Both the position numbers and the translations under genes were made by a program. Below the pieces are notes generated by a model that worked only from the letters and a program-made list of their open reading frames with translations, was not told where the DNA came from and did not search any database. 49,994 nucleotides of DNA, taken from contig JADZBP010000090.1 of the NCBI GenBank assembly GCA_020852055.1, positions 1-49,994 on the forward strand, read 5' to 3'. This stretch comes from Candidatus Latescibacterota bacterium (GTDB lineage: Bacteria; Latescibacterota; UBA2968; UBA8231). Shown here piece after piece: positions 7,447 through 16,449 of this stretch (position 1 is its first letter; each line of letters starts with the position of its first letter).

Positions 7447-8313
7447 ATGCGCCTTGGTGGACCCATCTTCGAGTCCTGGGCCGACCCCGAAGGGTGGGCC
7501 GCCGCCCACCGGAAACTGGGGTACGGCGCCGCCTACTGCCCCCTGCGGCCGGGCGCCCCCGGCGAACAGATCGCCGCCTTTGCCAAAGCGGCCGGGGACG
7601 CGGGTCTGGTCATCTCCGAGGTGGGCGCCTGGAGCAACCCGGTCAGCCCGGTAGCGTCGGTGCGCCAGAGATCCATCGCCCATTGCCAGGCTTCCCTTGC
7701 CCTGGCCGACGAGATCGGCGCCCGGACCTGCGTCACCATCTCGGGGGCGCGCGGCCCTCAGGACGAGGCCAGCCTGACCTCCCCCGGCTGGGACGGGCCC
7801 CACCCGGACAACTACGCCGAGGATATCTTCGATCTGATCGTCGAGACCACCCGCCAGATCATCGACGCGGTGAAACCGCGGCGCTCCTGCTTCGCCCTAG
7901 AAACCATGCCCTGGATGTACCCCGACTCCCCCGAGAGTTACCTCGAACTGTTGCACGCCATCGACCGGCCCACCGGCTTCGGGGTACACCTCGACCCGGT
8001 CAACATGGTCAACAGCCCGCAGGTTTACTTTGCCAACACCGGGCTGCTCCGCACCTGCTTCGAGCTCCTAGGTCCCCACATCAAGAGTTGCCACGCCAAA
8101 GACATACGCCTGGCCGGCAAGCTGACTGTCCATCTGGACGAGGTCTGTCCGGGCGAGGGGGCCCTCGATTACCCGACCTACCTCGAAGAGGCGTCGCGGC
8201 TGCACCCGGACCTGCCCATCATGCTCGAACACCTCCCCACCGCCGCCGACTACGACCGGGCGGCAGCGCACCTGCGCCAGGTGGCGCGGGACCTCACCCT
8301 GGAGTGGCAATGA
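7447..8313 (+). CDS. TIM-barrel sugar-phosphate isomerase/epimerase family protein
   Basis: A 288-aa xylose-isomerase-like TIM barrel (AP endonuclease 2 family). The four predicted divalent-metal ligands are E152 (FALETMPW), D183 (VHLDPVN), H216 (SCHAKD) and E261 (MLEHL), matching the E/D/H/E set of hexulose and sugar-phosphate epimerases. The ATG at 7447 follows an AGGAG site at 7433-7437 and begins just after the MurA-like stop. The GTG at 7438 in the same frame is less likely because it lies inside the ribosome site region. Its TGA overlaps the next ATG by 4 nt. Expected to isomerise or epimerise a free or phosphorylated ketose; the exact substrate is not visible. Confidence 0.9.
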   Translation: MRLGGPIFESWADPEGWAAAHRKLGYGAAYCPLRPGAPGEQIAAFAKAAGDAGLVISEVGAWSNPVSPVASVRQRSIAHCQASLALADEIGARTCVTISGARGPQDEASLTSPGWDGPHPDNYAEDIFDLIVETTRQIIDAVKPRRSCFALETMPWMYPDSPESYLELLHAIDRPTGFGVHLDPVNMVNSPQVYFANTGLLRTCFELLGPHIKSCHAKDIRLAGKLTVHLDEVCPGEGALDYPTYLEEASRLHPDLPIMLEHLPTAADYDRAAAHLRQVARDLTLEWQ

Positions 8314-9275
8314 AACAGATCGTCTACACCGCCGCCGAGCGGGCCGAACTGCTCGACCGCGAACCCGACCAGCGCCCCCTGGCCGCCGACGAGGTCGCCG
8401 GCCCCACCCTCTTTTCCCTGATCAGTCCGGGCACCGAGCTGGCCAACTACACCGGCCTGGGCGGGCAGTTCCCCTTCCACCCCGGGTACGCCTCGGTGTT
8501 CCGCGTGGAGCAGACCGGCGCCGGGATCACCGACCTGCCGGTGGGCAGCCTGGTGTTCTGTATGGGGCCCCACGCCGCCTGGCAGCGGGCGCAGCGGCGC
8601 CACACCCTGCCCCTGCCCGCGGGCCTGGCCCCGGAGATCGCGCCTTTTGCCCGGTTGATGAGTGTGTCGATGAGCACCCTGACCACCACCCTGGCCCGGC
8701 CGCCAGCCCCGGTGTTGGTCACCGGCCTGGGACCAGTGGGCCACCTGGCCGCCCAACTCTTCGCCGCCTGCGGCTACCGGGTCACCGGCTGCGATCCAGT
8801 GGAGAGCCGGCGCCGGTTGCTGGCCGCCAAAGGCATCGAGGCCCTGGCCGAGCTGCCGGTGGACCAACCCGGATACCAGGACCTGGTCGAGCTGGTGGTG
8901 GAGTGCAGCGGCCATGAGGAAGCGGCGCTGGGGGCCTGCAAACTGGTGCGCAAACGCGGCGAGGTGGTGCTGGTGGGCGCGCCGTGGAAACAGCGCAGCG
9001 AGGCGGCGGCTCACGCCCTGCTGCACCCGGTCTTCTTCCGCTTCGTCACCCTGCGCAGCGGCTGGGAATGGGAGCTGGCCATGCACCCCACGGAGTTCCG
9101 CCCCAACAGCATCTACGGCAACATCGCCGGCGCCCTCGACTGGCTGCAGCAGGGCCGGGTGCGGGTGGATGGCATATACCAGATGGCCGCGCCGGCGCAG
9201 GCCCAGGAGGTGTTTCAGGACCTGCTCCACCGGCGGGGGGACCATCTGAGCGCGGTCTTTGCCTGGAATGCCTGA
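8310..9275 (+). CDS. Medium-chain (zinc-type alcohol) dehydrogenase-like protein
   Basis: A 321-aa medium-chain dehydrogenase/reductase. The Rossmann motif GLGPVGHLAAQ starts at residue 139, and the N-terminal catalytic half has SPGTELANYTG where Zn enzymes carry CGTD. The usual catalytic cysteine is therefore replaced by serine, as in BchC-like and other zinc-poor MDR members. There is also no structural Cys4 zinc lobe. It overlaps the upstream isomerase by 4 nt (ATGA) and the downstream lyase-like gene by 8 nt, so translation is coupled in a tight operon. It probably oxidises a sugar hydroxyl with NAD(P). Confidence 0.88.
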   Translation: MKQIVYTAAERAELLDREPDQRPLAADEVAGPTLFSLISPGTELANYTGLGGQFPFHPGYASVFRVEQTGAGITDLPVGSLVFCMGPHAAWQRAQRRHTLPLPAGLAPEIAPFARLMSVSMSTLTTTLARPPAPVLVTGLGPVGHLAAQLFAACGYRVTGCDPVESRRRLLAAKGIEALAELPVDQPGYQDLVELVVECSGHEEAALGACKLVRKRGEVVLVGAPWKQRSEAAAHALLHPVFFRFVTLRSGWEWELAMHPTEFRPNSIYGNIAGALDWLQQGRVRVDGIYQMAAPAQAQEVFQDLLHRRGDHLSAVFAWNA

Positions 9276-12200
9276 GCCCTTCTTCCCCACCGATCTGTGC
9301 GGGCCGGTGCTGCTGGTCCTTCCCGACGGCCTCGCCGAATGCGCCCGCCCCCTGCGCCAGGCCATCGCGGCGCGGGGCGGCCGGCCCGAACTACTCGAGC
9401 AGGCCGACTTCCGGCCCGGCCATTTCGCCGATTTCCAGGTGATCGCCTGCGGCCACCTGGCCAACAACGCGGCCCTGCGCCGGCTCTACACCGCCCGCCG
9501 CACTTTTGTCGACACCTTTTTCCCCGGCCCGGAGGGGTACTTCGTCAAATCCGTGCCCGATCCCTTCGGGCACCGGCGCAACTGCGTCGTGGTGGGCGCC
9601 AGCGACCAGGCCGCCTTGCCAGCGGCCATCGAGGCCCTCGCCGCCAAGGTGCTTCAGTGTCAGGGCCACCTCGACCGGGTGCATGCCCATCGCTTCTCCC
9701 ATCCACTGCCAGCCCCCCCTACCGAGGAGCAGGGCGATACCCTGGTCCGGGAGGCGCTGGCGACCTGGAACGGCGGCTGGAACGCCTCCCCCTTCCGCGA
9801 CGGGCGGCTCCGCGAATTCCTCTGGAACTTCTACCTGACCGACGATCCGGGCTGGGGCCGGCTCATCCCGCCCATCTTCGCCGGTTCGCTGCAGCCCTGG
9901 CTCGAGGAACGGCGGGCCCATCCCGAAACCTATCACTGTTTCTTCTGGCTCCACCACTATATCCAGTTGTGGGACCTGGTGGAGGACAGCCCGCTTTTCA
10001 CCGGCGCGGACCGCGCCGCCGTGGCCGGGATCTTCACCGAGCTGCTGCGGCACCTCAACGGCCTTTTCTATATGACCGAGCGGGTCAACCCGGCCGGCGA
10101 CCTGCGCCAGAACCACTCCACCTTCATCGCCCTGAGCCTGGCCGTGGGTCAGCAGTACCTGCAGCGCCGCCACGGCAATCCCGAATTCGGCTCCGCCGCC
10201 CTGACCGCCCAGCGCATCTTCGCCGGCCAGGCCTCCTCGTACAAACCCAACGACGACGCCGGGGTGGGCTACGCCTGGCTGGTGCCGCGCGAGACCCTCG
10301 ACTACCACCTGCTGCACGACGACTACCGCTACCTCGAGGAGGGCCATATCGCCCGCCTCTGCGACCTGGTGGCCCTCAGCACCGACAACATGCGCAGCGA
10401 GGTCTCCTACGGGGATACCGGCGGGTACACCCCCTGCCCGGATCGGGGCTGGGAGGGTCGCCTCTGGCCCCTGATGGCGGCCCTGTGGCACCGGGGCGAC
10501 CCCCGCCATCTGTGGCTGCTCAACTGGCTGGCCCGGGGCCGGCGGCCCGCACTGCTCGACAGCCTGGCCGGATTGTACTCGGTGGTAGAGTTTGGCGAGG
10601 AGGGGTTCCGCCTCCCCGGCTGCACCCCGCGCGAACCCGCCGACCTGCTCGGGGTCTGCGCCCTGCCCCTGCCCGAGGCCGCCCTGCGCGCGGTGACCCG
10701 GCGAACCCCGGCGGCCCATCACCCGGTACCGGGCCGGGCCTACTTCGACAAACTCTCCCTGCGCAGCAGTTTTGAAGCCCAGGACGAGTACCTGCTCCTC
10801 GAAGGGGTTGGCACCTTCTGCCACGGCCACGAGGACACCAATACCATCCTGCGCCTGACCTGGAAGAACCGCGCCTGGCTGGCCGACGGCGACTACGTGC
10901 GCGCCGCCCCCAAGTTCCACAACGCGGTGGTGGTCTGCCGGGACGGTGCGGGGGTGCACCTCTCCCCCGGCGAGGGGCTGGTGATTCCCCCCCTGGCCGC
11001 CCTCACCAGCCGGCAGGACGGCCCCCTCTTCGGGCTGGTCCAGAGCGAGGCGGCCCAGTACAACGGGCTGGACTGGCGCCGCTGCCTGTGCTGGCGCAAG
11101 GGCCGGTATATGGCGGTCATCGACCAGTTGCGCTGCCAGCTGGGCGGCACGTACGAGCTGCGCTGCCATTGGCGCCTGGTAGGGGAGGTCCGGCCCGGCG
11201 GGCAGACCCTGCGCCTGCGGCAGCAGGGCGAGGACTTCCACCTGCATCAGGCCAGCCCCGGCGCCTGGGAACTGGCGCCCGATGCCCACGAGGGCGGCCT
11301 GTGGAAGGCCTATCCTTTTGCCGATCCAGTGATCCAGGTCCTGCACCAGACCCAGGAACGGGCCCTGGCGCCCGGCGAGGACCTGGGCTTCCTCAACCTC
11401 TTCACACCCCACCCCGAGGTCCGCGTCGAACGCCTCGGCGAGTTGCTGCTGCGGGTGAAGGACGGCCAGACCACCACCCTCCTGGGCGCCGGCCCCCTGC
11501 GCCTGGGCGAGGTGCAGATCACCGGCCCGGTCTTTGCCCTCTCCCTCGACGGGGAGGTCCTCACCATCCAGGGGGCCGACCAGGTCGAGGTGCGCAGCGG
11601 GGATCGCGTGTACGCCGAATCCTTCCAGGGCGCGTACCGCACCCTCGACGCGCGCTCGCCAGTGGGACGTCAGCTGCGGCGGTTGCTGCTGGAAGAGGAA
11701 CCGATCCCCGGCCCCCGGCCCACTGCCGCGGCCCTGCCGCAGGACAGGGGCTTCCGGACCCGCTGGCAGCACCCTGTGGCAGTGACGACCGCGGCGGTCC
11801 ACGGCGAGGAGCTGGCCCTGAGCACCACCGAAGGCCTGGTGCAGAGCCGCTCCCTCGTCACCGGACAGGTGCAGTGGCAGGCCGACCTCGGGGCCCCCGC
11901 AACCTGTCTGCTGCTGGCCGACCTCGATGGCGATCGGGCCCCGGAACTGCTGGCCGGCACCGCCGACTCGCAACTGGTGCTGCTGCGCCAGGGCCAGGCG
12001 CAGTGGCGGCAGCCCCTGCGCAATATCTGGGGCCGGCCGGCCCGGGTGAACGCCCTGGCCCTGGCCGATCTGGAGGCGACGGGACAAGCCAGCGTGCTGG
12101 CCGGCACCGCCGGCTGGTACGTCAATGCCTTTGCCGCCGACGGCACCCCTCGCTGGGCCAACTGGTTCCGCTACCATCCCATCACCGCCCTGGCCGCCGC

Positions 12201-12798
12201 CGACGTGGACGGGGACGGGCGCGCCGAGGTCATGGCCGGCAATGTCTACTCCACCCCCTTGACGGTGCACAACCACGACGGCACCTTCCGCTGGTCCACC
12301 CTCGAACAGGTCGGTTCCGAGGGCAATGCCACCACCCCCAGGCGGGGCATCGGCCTCACCCACCTGTGCCTGTGGGACGCCGACGGGGACGGGGTGCGCG
12401 AGATCGCCTACGGCACTGCCGACGGCTGGCTCTACCTGGTCAAGCCCCAGGACGGGGCCGAGGTGTGGCGCTATAACCTGGTGGGGGAGGTGCGCGGGCT
12501 GGCGCTCACCGCCTCCGGTCTGGTGGCCGCGTCCGAGTTCGGCGGCCTGTACTGCTTTGGGGAGGAGGGCCAGGTGCGCTGGCGGCATCACCTGTCGCGC
12601 TGGATCCACCGGCTGGTGCTCAGCGGCGAGGTGCTGGTCGCTGAGACCAAAGCCGGCCTGCTGCGCTGCGGCACGGACGGAGGGATTACCGGTTTCCTGC
12701 CCCTCGAACAACCCAGCGCCGGTCTGTGGCCCTGCCCCGGCGGGGTGTTGCTGGCCCGGGCCGTCGGGCCCTTGTCCGCCCTCGACCTCCCTCTCTGA
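9268..12798 (+). CDS. Heparinase II/III-like protein with C-terminal FG-GAP/beta-propeller repeats
   Basis: A 1176-aa protein. Residues about 1-130 form a small alpha/beta domain recalling N-terminal domains of glycosidases. About 150-480 look like an alpha/alpha toroid. About 500-620 contain the heparinase II/III core signature HGHED (H519, H521, D523) followed by WLADGDY and HNAVVV (H551). Residues about 880-1140 hold at least three FG-GAP-like repeats (LADLDGDRAPE, AADVDGDGRAE, WDADGDGVRE), i.e. a calcium-binding beta-propeller. Such lyases cleave uronate-containing polysaccharides by beta-elimination. No signal peptide or lipobox is visible at the ATG at 9268 or in the few upstream codons, which is odd for an enzyme of this kind. 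It overlaps the dehydrogenase gene by 8 nt. Confidence 0.82.
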   Translation: MPEPFFPTDLCGPVLLVLPDGLAECARPLRQAIAARGGRPELLEQADFRPGHFADFQVIACGHLANNAALRRLYTARRTFVDTFFPGPEGYFVKSVPDPFGHRRNCVVVGASDQAALPAAIEALAAKVLQCQGHLDRVHAHRFSHPLPAPPTEEQGDTLVREALATWNGGWNASPFRDGRLREFLWNFYLTDDPGWGRLIPPIFAGSLQPWLEERRAHPETYHCFFWLHHYIQLWDLVEDSPLFTGADRAAVAGIFTELLRHLNGLFYMTERVNPAGDLRQNHSTFIALSLAVGQQYLQRRHGNPEFGSAALTAQRIFAGQASSYKPNDDAGVGYAWLVPRETLDYHLLHDDYRYLEEGHIARLCDLVALSTDNMRSEVSYGDTGGYTPCPDRGWEGRLWPLMAALWHRGDPRHLWLLNWLARGRRPALLDSLAGLYSVVEFGEEGFRLPGCTPREPADLLGVCALPLPEAALRAVTRRTPAAHHPVPGRAYFDKLSLRSSFEAQDEYLLLEGVGTFCHGHEDTNTILRLTWKNRAWLADGDYVRAAPKFHNAVVVCRDGAGVHLSPGEGLVIPPLAALTSRQDGPLFGLVQSEAAQYNGLDWRRCLCWRKGRYMAVIDQLRCQLGGTYELRCHWRLVGEVRPGGQTLRLRQQGEDFHLHQASPGAWELAPDAHEGGLWKAYPFADPVIQVLHQTQERALAPGEDLGFLNLFTPHPEVRVERLGELLLRVKDGQTTTLLGAGPLRLGEVQITGPVFALSLDGEVLTIQGADQVEVRSGDRVYAESFQGAYRTLDARSPVGRQLRRLLLEEEPIPGPRPTAAALPQDRGFRTRWQHPVAVTTAAVHGEELALSTTEGLVQSRSLVTGQVQWQADLGAPATCLLLADLDGDRAPELLAGTADSQLVLLRQGQAQWRQPLRNIWGRPARVNALALADLEATGQASVLAGTAGWYVNAFAADGTPRWANWFRYHPITALAAADVDGDGRAEVMAGNVYSTPLTVHNHDGTFRWSTLEQVGSEGNATTPRRGIGLTHLCLWDADGDGVREIAYGTADGWLYLVKPQDGAEVWRYNLVGEVRGLALTASGLVAASEFGGLYCFGEEGQVRWRHHLSRWIHRLVLSGEVLVAETKAGLLRCGTDGGITGFLPLEQPSAGLWPCPGGVLLARAVGPLSALDLPL

Positions 12799-12810
12799 GG
12801 AGCATCCTCC

Positions 12811-13644
12811 ATGCCCCAGGCAAAACCCTTTCCCGCCCTCACCCCGGCGCAGCGTCTGTACCTCGAGGTACACGGCTACGTGGTGATCGCGCGGGTGCTC
12901 AGTACCGATCAGGTGGCCCGCCTCTGCGACCGGCTCTACGCCATCGAGGCGCAGTACCGCCAGACCGGCGCCCTGCCCGGCCCCCACTGCCATCTCTCCG
13001 CCACTGCCGAGGACTTCTTCCGGGTGGACAACCTGCCCCATCTCGATCCCTGCTTCCTCGAGTACCTCACCCATCCGCGCCTGCTGGGCATGGTCGAGGA
13101 GATCACCGGGGGCAGCGTGCGCCTGGAGCAGTCCGACGCCCACATCCGCCGGCCTACCAGCCTGGAGAAGCAGCGCTACGGTTTCCACCGCGGCATGGAT
13201 GTGGCCACCGGGTACAGCAAAAACGGCCTCTTCCACGGCCCCTTCGTCAAGACCCTGACCAACCTCACCGACCTGGGTCCCGACGACGGGGGCACGGTGG
13301 TCATCGACGGCAGCCACAAGCTCGATATCGAGCCGCAGGTCCTCATCGACGCGGCCCTGGCCGACCCCCGCCTGATCCACCACGTCGAGGCCCCGGCCGG
13401 CTCGACCCTGCTCTTCTTCGAGAGCCTGATCCACTCCTCGGGCATCATCCGTTCCGGGCGCGACCGGCTGCTGATCATCGGCGGGTACACCCCGACCATG
13501 TACCAGACCTGGCGCGGCTACGAGCCCGACCCCGAATTCGCCCAGACCCAGGATGAGGCTACCCGTTCCCTCTTGACCGGGGACCAGAAATACCACTGGG
13601 AGCGCAAACTGCGCCGCCTCGCCGACCCGGTGCCGGAACCCTGA
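12811..13644 (+). CDS. Phytanoyl-CoA dioxygenase (PhyH) family protein
   Basis: A 277-aa Fe(II)/2-oxoglutarate oxygenase-like protein. The double-stranded beta-helix core is seen around GPDDGGTVVIDGSHK (156-170) and the distal histidine strand LLFFESLIHSSG (H208). The proximal metal motif is not the usual HxD: the strand reads GFHRGMD (H126, D130), an HxxxD spacing. This could be a subfamily variant or a changed metal site. A GAGGAG site precedes the ATG at 12811, 12 nt after the lyase-like gene. Oxygenases of this family hydroxylate acyl-CoAs, amino acids or natural products; the substrate here is unknown. Confidence 0.85.
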   Translation: MPQAKPFPALTPAQRLYLEVHGYVVIARVLSTDQVARLCDRLYAIEAQYRQTGALPGPHCHLSATAEDFFRVDNLPHLDPCFLEYLTHPRLLGMVEEITGGSVRLEQSDAHIRRPTSLEKQRYGFHRGMDVATGYSKNGLFHGPFVKTLTNLTDLGPDDGGTVVIDGSHKLDIEPQVLIDAALADPRLIHHVEAPAGSTLLFFESLIHSSGIIRSGRDRLLIIGGYTPTMYQTWRGYEPDPEFAQTQDEATRSLLTGDQKYHWERKLRRLADPVPEP

Positions 13645-13658
13645 CCACCGACCCGACG

Positions 13659-14675
13659 ATGAAATTGTACCTGCGCAACTACCCGCCCCCGGCCGGCATC
13701 CGGGTGCCGCCCGCCCCGATGCGCGCCCTGGTCGCCGACCTCTTTGTTCGGGCCGGCCACGAGCCCGAGGGCAGCTCCCTGCTCGCCGAGCTCCTGGTGC
13801 AGAACGACCTGCGCTGCGTCTTCAGCCACGGCACCCGCAAACTGCCCGACTACCTGCCCCTGCTGCGCCAGGGCGGCATCAATGCCCGGCCGCAGGTGCG
13901 GGTGGTGGAGGAATCCCCCACCACCGCGGTGCTGGATGGCGACGGGGGCCTGGGATACTTCCCCTGCCACCAGGGCGCCCGCCTCGCGGCGGCCAAGGCC
14001 GCCGAACACGGGGTGGGCGCGGTGACCACCCGCAACCACTTCCACTTCGGGGCCGCCGGTATCTATTCCCGCCTGGCCCTCGACCGCGACTGCATCGGCC
14101 TGGCCATCTCGGCCAACCGCTTCGACCTCTCCCCCGAGGCACTGGTGCTCAATGCTGTCTCGGTCTCGCCGCTGAGCCTCGCGGTGCCCGCCGGGAACGA
14201 GGCGCCTCTGGTGCTGGACATGGGCGCCGGACTGCTGCCCTACAGCCCCGAACTCTTCTCCCGGTTCCCGGCCACCTTCTTCAAGAGCCTGGGGTTGGGC
14301 GCGGTGTTCATGGCCCTGGGCGGGGTGCTGGCCGGCATCTGGAGACCCGAATGCCAGCACCATCCCGCTGGCTGGCTCTCCGATCAGGGCGCCTTCATCG
14401 CCGCCTTTGCCGTGGACCGTTTCATGGAGGTGGGGGAATTCAAGCGGGAGATGGACCGCTATATCGGTCAGGCCCGCGCCATGCGCCCCCTGCCGGGCAC
14501 CGAAACCGCCGAGTTGCCCGGCGGCCTCGAGTGGACCTGGGAGCGCCAGAACAGCACCCTGGGCATCCCCTACAGCGACGAACACTGCCGGCTGATCGAG
14601 CAGGTGGCGGAGGAGTTCGGCGCCGAGACCCCTTTCCCCCACTGGCAACACACCCGTTTCGGACCGACCCCATGA
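13659..14675 (+). CDS. Ldh2-family malate/lactate/ureidoglycolate-type dehydrogenase
   Basis: A 338-aa NAD(P)-dependent 2-hydroxyacid dehydrogenase of the type 2 malate/L-lactate (YlbC/DpkA) family. Family marks are FSHGTRKLPDYL (S56, H57, R60) and RNHFHFGAAGIYS (H129 in the conserved HFG.AG.Y). It also has VLDMGAG and the C-terminal GIPYSDEH. The ATG at 13659 lies 14 nt after the PhyH gene, and the stop overlaps the aldo-keto reductase start by 4 nt (ATGA). Members oxidise malate, sulfolactate, 2,3-diketogulonate or delta-piperideine carboxylate; a sugar-acid substrate fits this cluster best. Confidence 0.9.
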   Translation: MKLYLRNYPPPAGIRVPPAPMRALVADLFVRAGHEPEGSSLLAELLVQNDLRCVFSHGTRKLPDYLPLLRQGGINARPQVRVVEESPTTAVLDGDGGLGYFPCHQGARLAAAKAAEHGVGAVTTRNHFHFGAAGIYSRLALDRDCIGLAISANRFDLSPEALVLNAVSVSPLSLAVPAGNEAPLVLDMGAGLLPYSPELFSRFPATFFKSLGLGAVFMALGGVLAGIWRPECQHHPAGWLSDQGAFIAAFAVDRFMEVGEFKREMDRYIGQARAMRPLPGTETAELPGGLEWTWERQNSTLGIPYSDEHCRLIEQVAEEFGAETPFPHWQHTRFGPTP

Positions 14676-15586
14676 ACCTGCGTCCCCTCCCCCACACCGA
14701 CCTGCTGGTCTCCCCCCTCTGCCTGGGCACCATGACCTTTGGCGCCCCGGTGGGCCGCGCTCAGGCCGTCGCGCTGGTGCACCGCGCCCTGGACCTGGGG
14801 GTAAACTTCATCGATACCGCCAACATCTACGAAGGATACCGCCGGGTACCCGGCTCCGCCGGCGGGGTGGCCGAGGAGATCCTGGGCGAGGCCCTGGCGG
14901 GCCGCCGGGCCGGGGTGGTCCTGGCCACCAAGGCCGGCAATGCCGTGGGCCCCGGCCCCGAGGACCGCGGCCTGGGGGCAGCCCACCTGCGCCGCGAGTG
15001 CCGCCGCAGCCTGGAACGGCTGCGCACCGACTACCTGGATCTCTTCTACCTGCACCGGCCCGATGGCGATACCCCCCTCGAAGAGTCGGTGGCGGCCGTG
15101 GCCGACCTGATCGCCGCAGGCCACGTGCGCCACTGGGGCCTCTCGAACTTCTCCGCCATCCAGACCTCGCAGGTACTGGAGGTCTGCCGCGAGGGCGGCT
15201 GGCCCCTGCCGGTGGTCCACCAGCCCGCCTACAGCCTGCTCAACCGCCAGGCCGACGCCGACCTGCTGCCCCTCTGCCGCCGGGAAGCCCTGGCCGTGGC
15301 GCCGTACCGGGTGCTCGAAGGCGGTCTGCTGACCGGCAAGTACCAGAGCGGGGTGCCGGGCGGCTCGCGCGGCGCCGACAAACCAGATTGGATTCCGCAC
15401 CTGCAGGAGGCCGCAACCCTCGCCCGCCTGAGGGCGCTGGAGGCCGAAGCCCAGACCACCGGCCTGGCGCTTTTCGACTATACCCTGCAAACCACCGCCG
15501 CGATCCCCGGCATCACCAGCCTGGTCCTGGGCATGACCAGCATCCCCCAACTCGAAGCCGCCGCACACGCACTCGAAAGGAGCTGA
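14672..15586 (+). CDS. Aldo/keto reductase
   Basis: A 304-aa NADPH-dependent aldo/keto reductase with a complete catalytic tetrad: D48, Y53, K87 and H128 (FIDTANIYEG, LATKAG, YLHRPD). The TIM barrel is of normal length, and GLSNFS marks the cofactor-binding strand. The start at 14672 is fixed by the 4-nt overlap with the Ldh2 gene; the frame is open upstream but there it is antiparallel to no homology. Only 2 nt separate its stop from the next SDR start codon. Likely reduces or oxidises a sugar carbonyl of the pathway. Confidence 0.93.
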   Translation: MNLRPLPHTDLLVSPLCLGTMTFGAPVGRAQAVALVHRALDLGVNFIDTANIYEGYRRVPGSAGGVAEEILGEALAGRRAGVVLATKAGNAVGPGPEDRGLGAAHLRRECRRSLERLRTDYLDLFYLHRPDGDTPLEESVAAVADLIAAGHVRHWGLSNFSAIQTSQVLEVCREGGWPLPVVHQPAYSLLNRQADADLLPLCRREALAVAPYRVLEGGLLTGKYQSGVPGGSRGADKPDWIPHLQEAATLARLRALEAEAQTTGLALFDYTLQTTAAIPGITSLVLGMTSIPQLEAAAHALERS

Positions 15587-15588
15587 GC

Positions 15589-16371
15589 ATGGGTATCCTG
15601 GACAAGTTCTCCCTCAAAGGCCGCATCGCCCTGGTTTCGGGCGGAGCCGGCCCGCTCTTTGGCAGCAGCATCTCCGAGGCGCTGGCCGAAGCCGGCGCCA
15701 CCCTGATCAGCGCCTCGCGTTCCCTCGAGCGCAACGAGACCTTTGCCGAAGGCCTGCGCCGCCAGGGCTACGACGCCCACGCCCTGCAGCTGGACATCAC
15801 CAGCACCGATTCCATCGCCGAACTGCAGGCGCGGGTGCTGGAGGGTTTCGGGCGGTTGGACGTGCTGGTCAACAGCGCGGTGGTGGCGCGGGGGGGCGGT
15901 TTCGAGGAGCAGACCCCGGACTACTGGGACTTCAGCGCCCAGGGCAACATGGTGGGCCTCTTCGCCATGTGCAAGGCCTTTGTGCCCGGCATGGTGGCCC
16001 AGGGGCGGGGCTCCATCATCAACATCTCCAGCATCTACGGGGTGGTCGCCAACGACCCCTCGCTGTACGAAGGCACCGACATGAAGCAGCCCCCCGACTA
16101 TACCTTTGTCAAAGCCGGCATGATCAACTTCACCCGCTACCTGGCCAACTACTACGGCAAACGCGGCGTGCGGGCCAACTGCCTCTGCCCGGGCGGCTAC
16201 TACAACGAACAGCCCGGCCCCTTCCTCGACAACTACACCAGACGCTGCCCCATCGGGCGGATGCTGGACAACGAGGACATCAAGGGCGCGGCGGTCTTCC
16301 TCGCCTCCGATGCCTCGGCCTATATCACCGGCGCCACCCTGATGGTCGACGGGGGCTGGACCTCGCTCTGA
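15589..16371 (+). CDS. Short-chain dehydrogenase/reductase (SDR)
   Basis: A 260-aa SDR. The cofactor loop is SGGAGPLFG, the catalytic Ser lies in NISSIYG, and the YxxxK is YTFVK. The C-terminal VDGGWTSL ends the protein as in many sugar and polyol dehydrogenases. The insertion PSLYEGTDMKQPPDY before the catalytic tyrosine resembles gluconate 5-dehydrogenase-like and related sugar SDRs. AAAGGAG sits 4-9 nt before the ATG at 15589. It closes the tightly overlapping part of the cluster; a 78-nt gap with a promoter-like sequence follows. Confidence 0.9.
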   Translation: MGILDKFSLKGRIALVSGGAGPLFGSSISEALAEAGATLISASRSLERNETFAEGLRRQGYDAHALQLDITSTDSIAELQARVLEGFGRLDVLVNSAVVARGGGFEEQTPDYWDFSAQGNMVGLFAMCKAFVPGMVAQGRGSIINISSIYGVVANDPSLYEGTDMKQPPDYTFVKAGMINFTRYLANYYGKRGVRANCLCPGGYYNEQPGPFLDNYTRRCPIGRMLDNEDIKGAAVFLASDASAYITGATLMVDGGWTSL

Positions 16372-16387
16372 TCCGGGCGGCGCCGTG

Positions 16388-16416
16388 TTGCGCGGGTGCG
16401 CCATTTGCCCTAGACT
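16388..16416 (+). promoter_or_regulatory. Candidate internal sigma70 promoter
   Basis: TTGCGC (16388-16393), a 17-nt spacer and TAGACT (16411-16416) lie in the only sizeable gap inside the 5.0-18.9 kb cluster. It would drive the small ORF, esterase, RidA and PhyH genes separately from the upstream set. Confidence 0.45.
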
Positions 16417-16449
16417 CTGAAGGCAGCGGCCAACCCAGAGGACAACCCC

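Noticed and set aside
5379-7466. A 695-codon minus-strand frame opposite the SDR and MurA-like genes
   Set aside because: Antisense shadow with Gly/His/Gln bias; the plus-strand genes carry all family motifs.
9391-13596. A 1401-codon open frame on the minus strand opposite the lyase-like and PhyH genes
   Set aside because: It is Gly/Gln/His/Val-rich with no domain, and lies exactly antisense to well-supported genes; GC-rich codon usage keeps such frames open.
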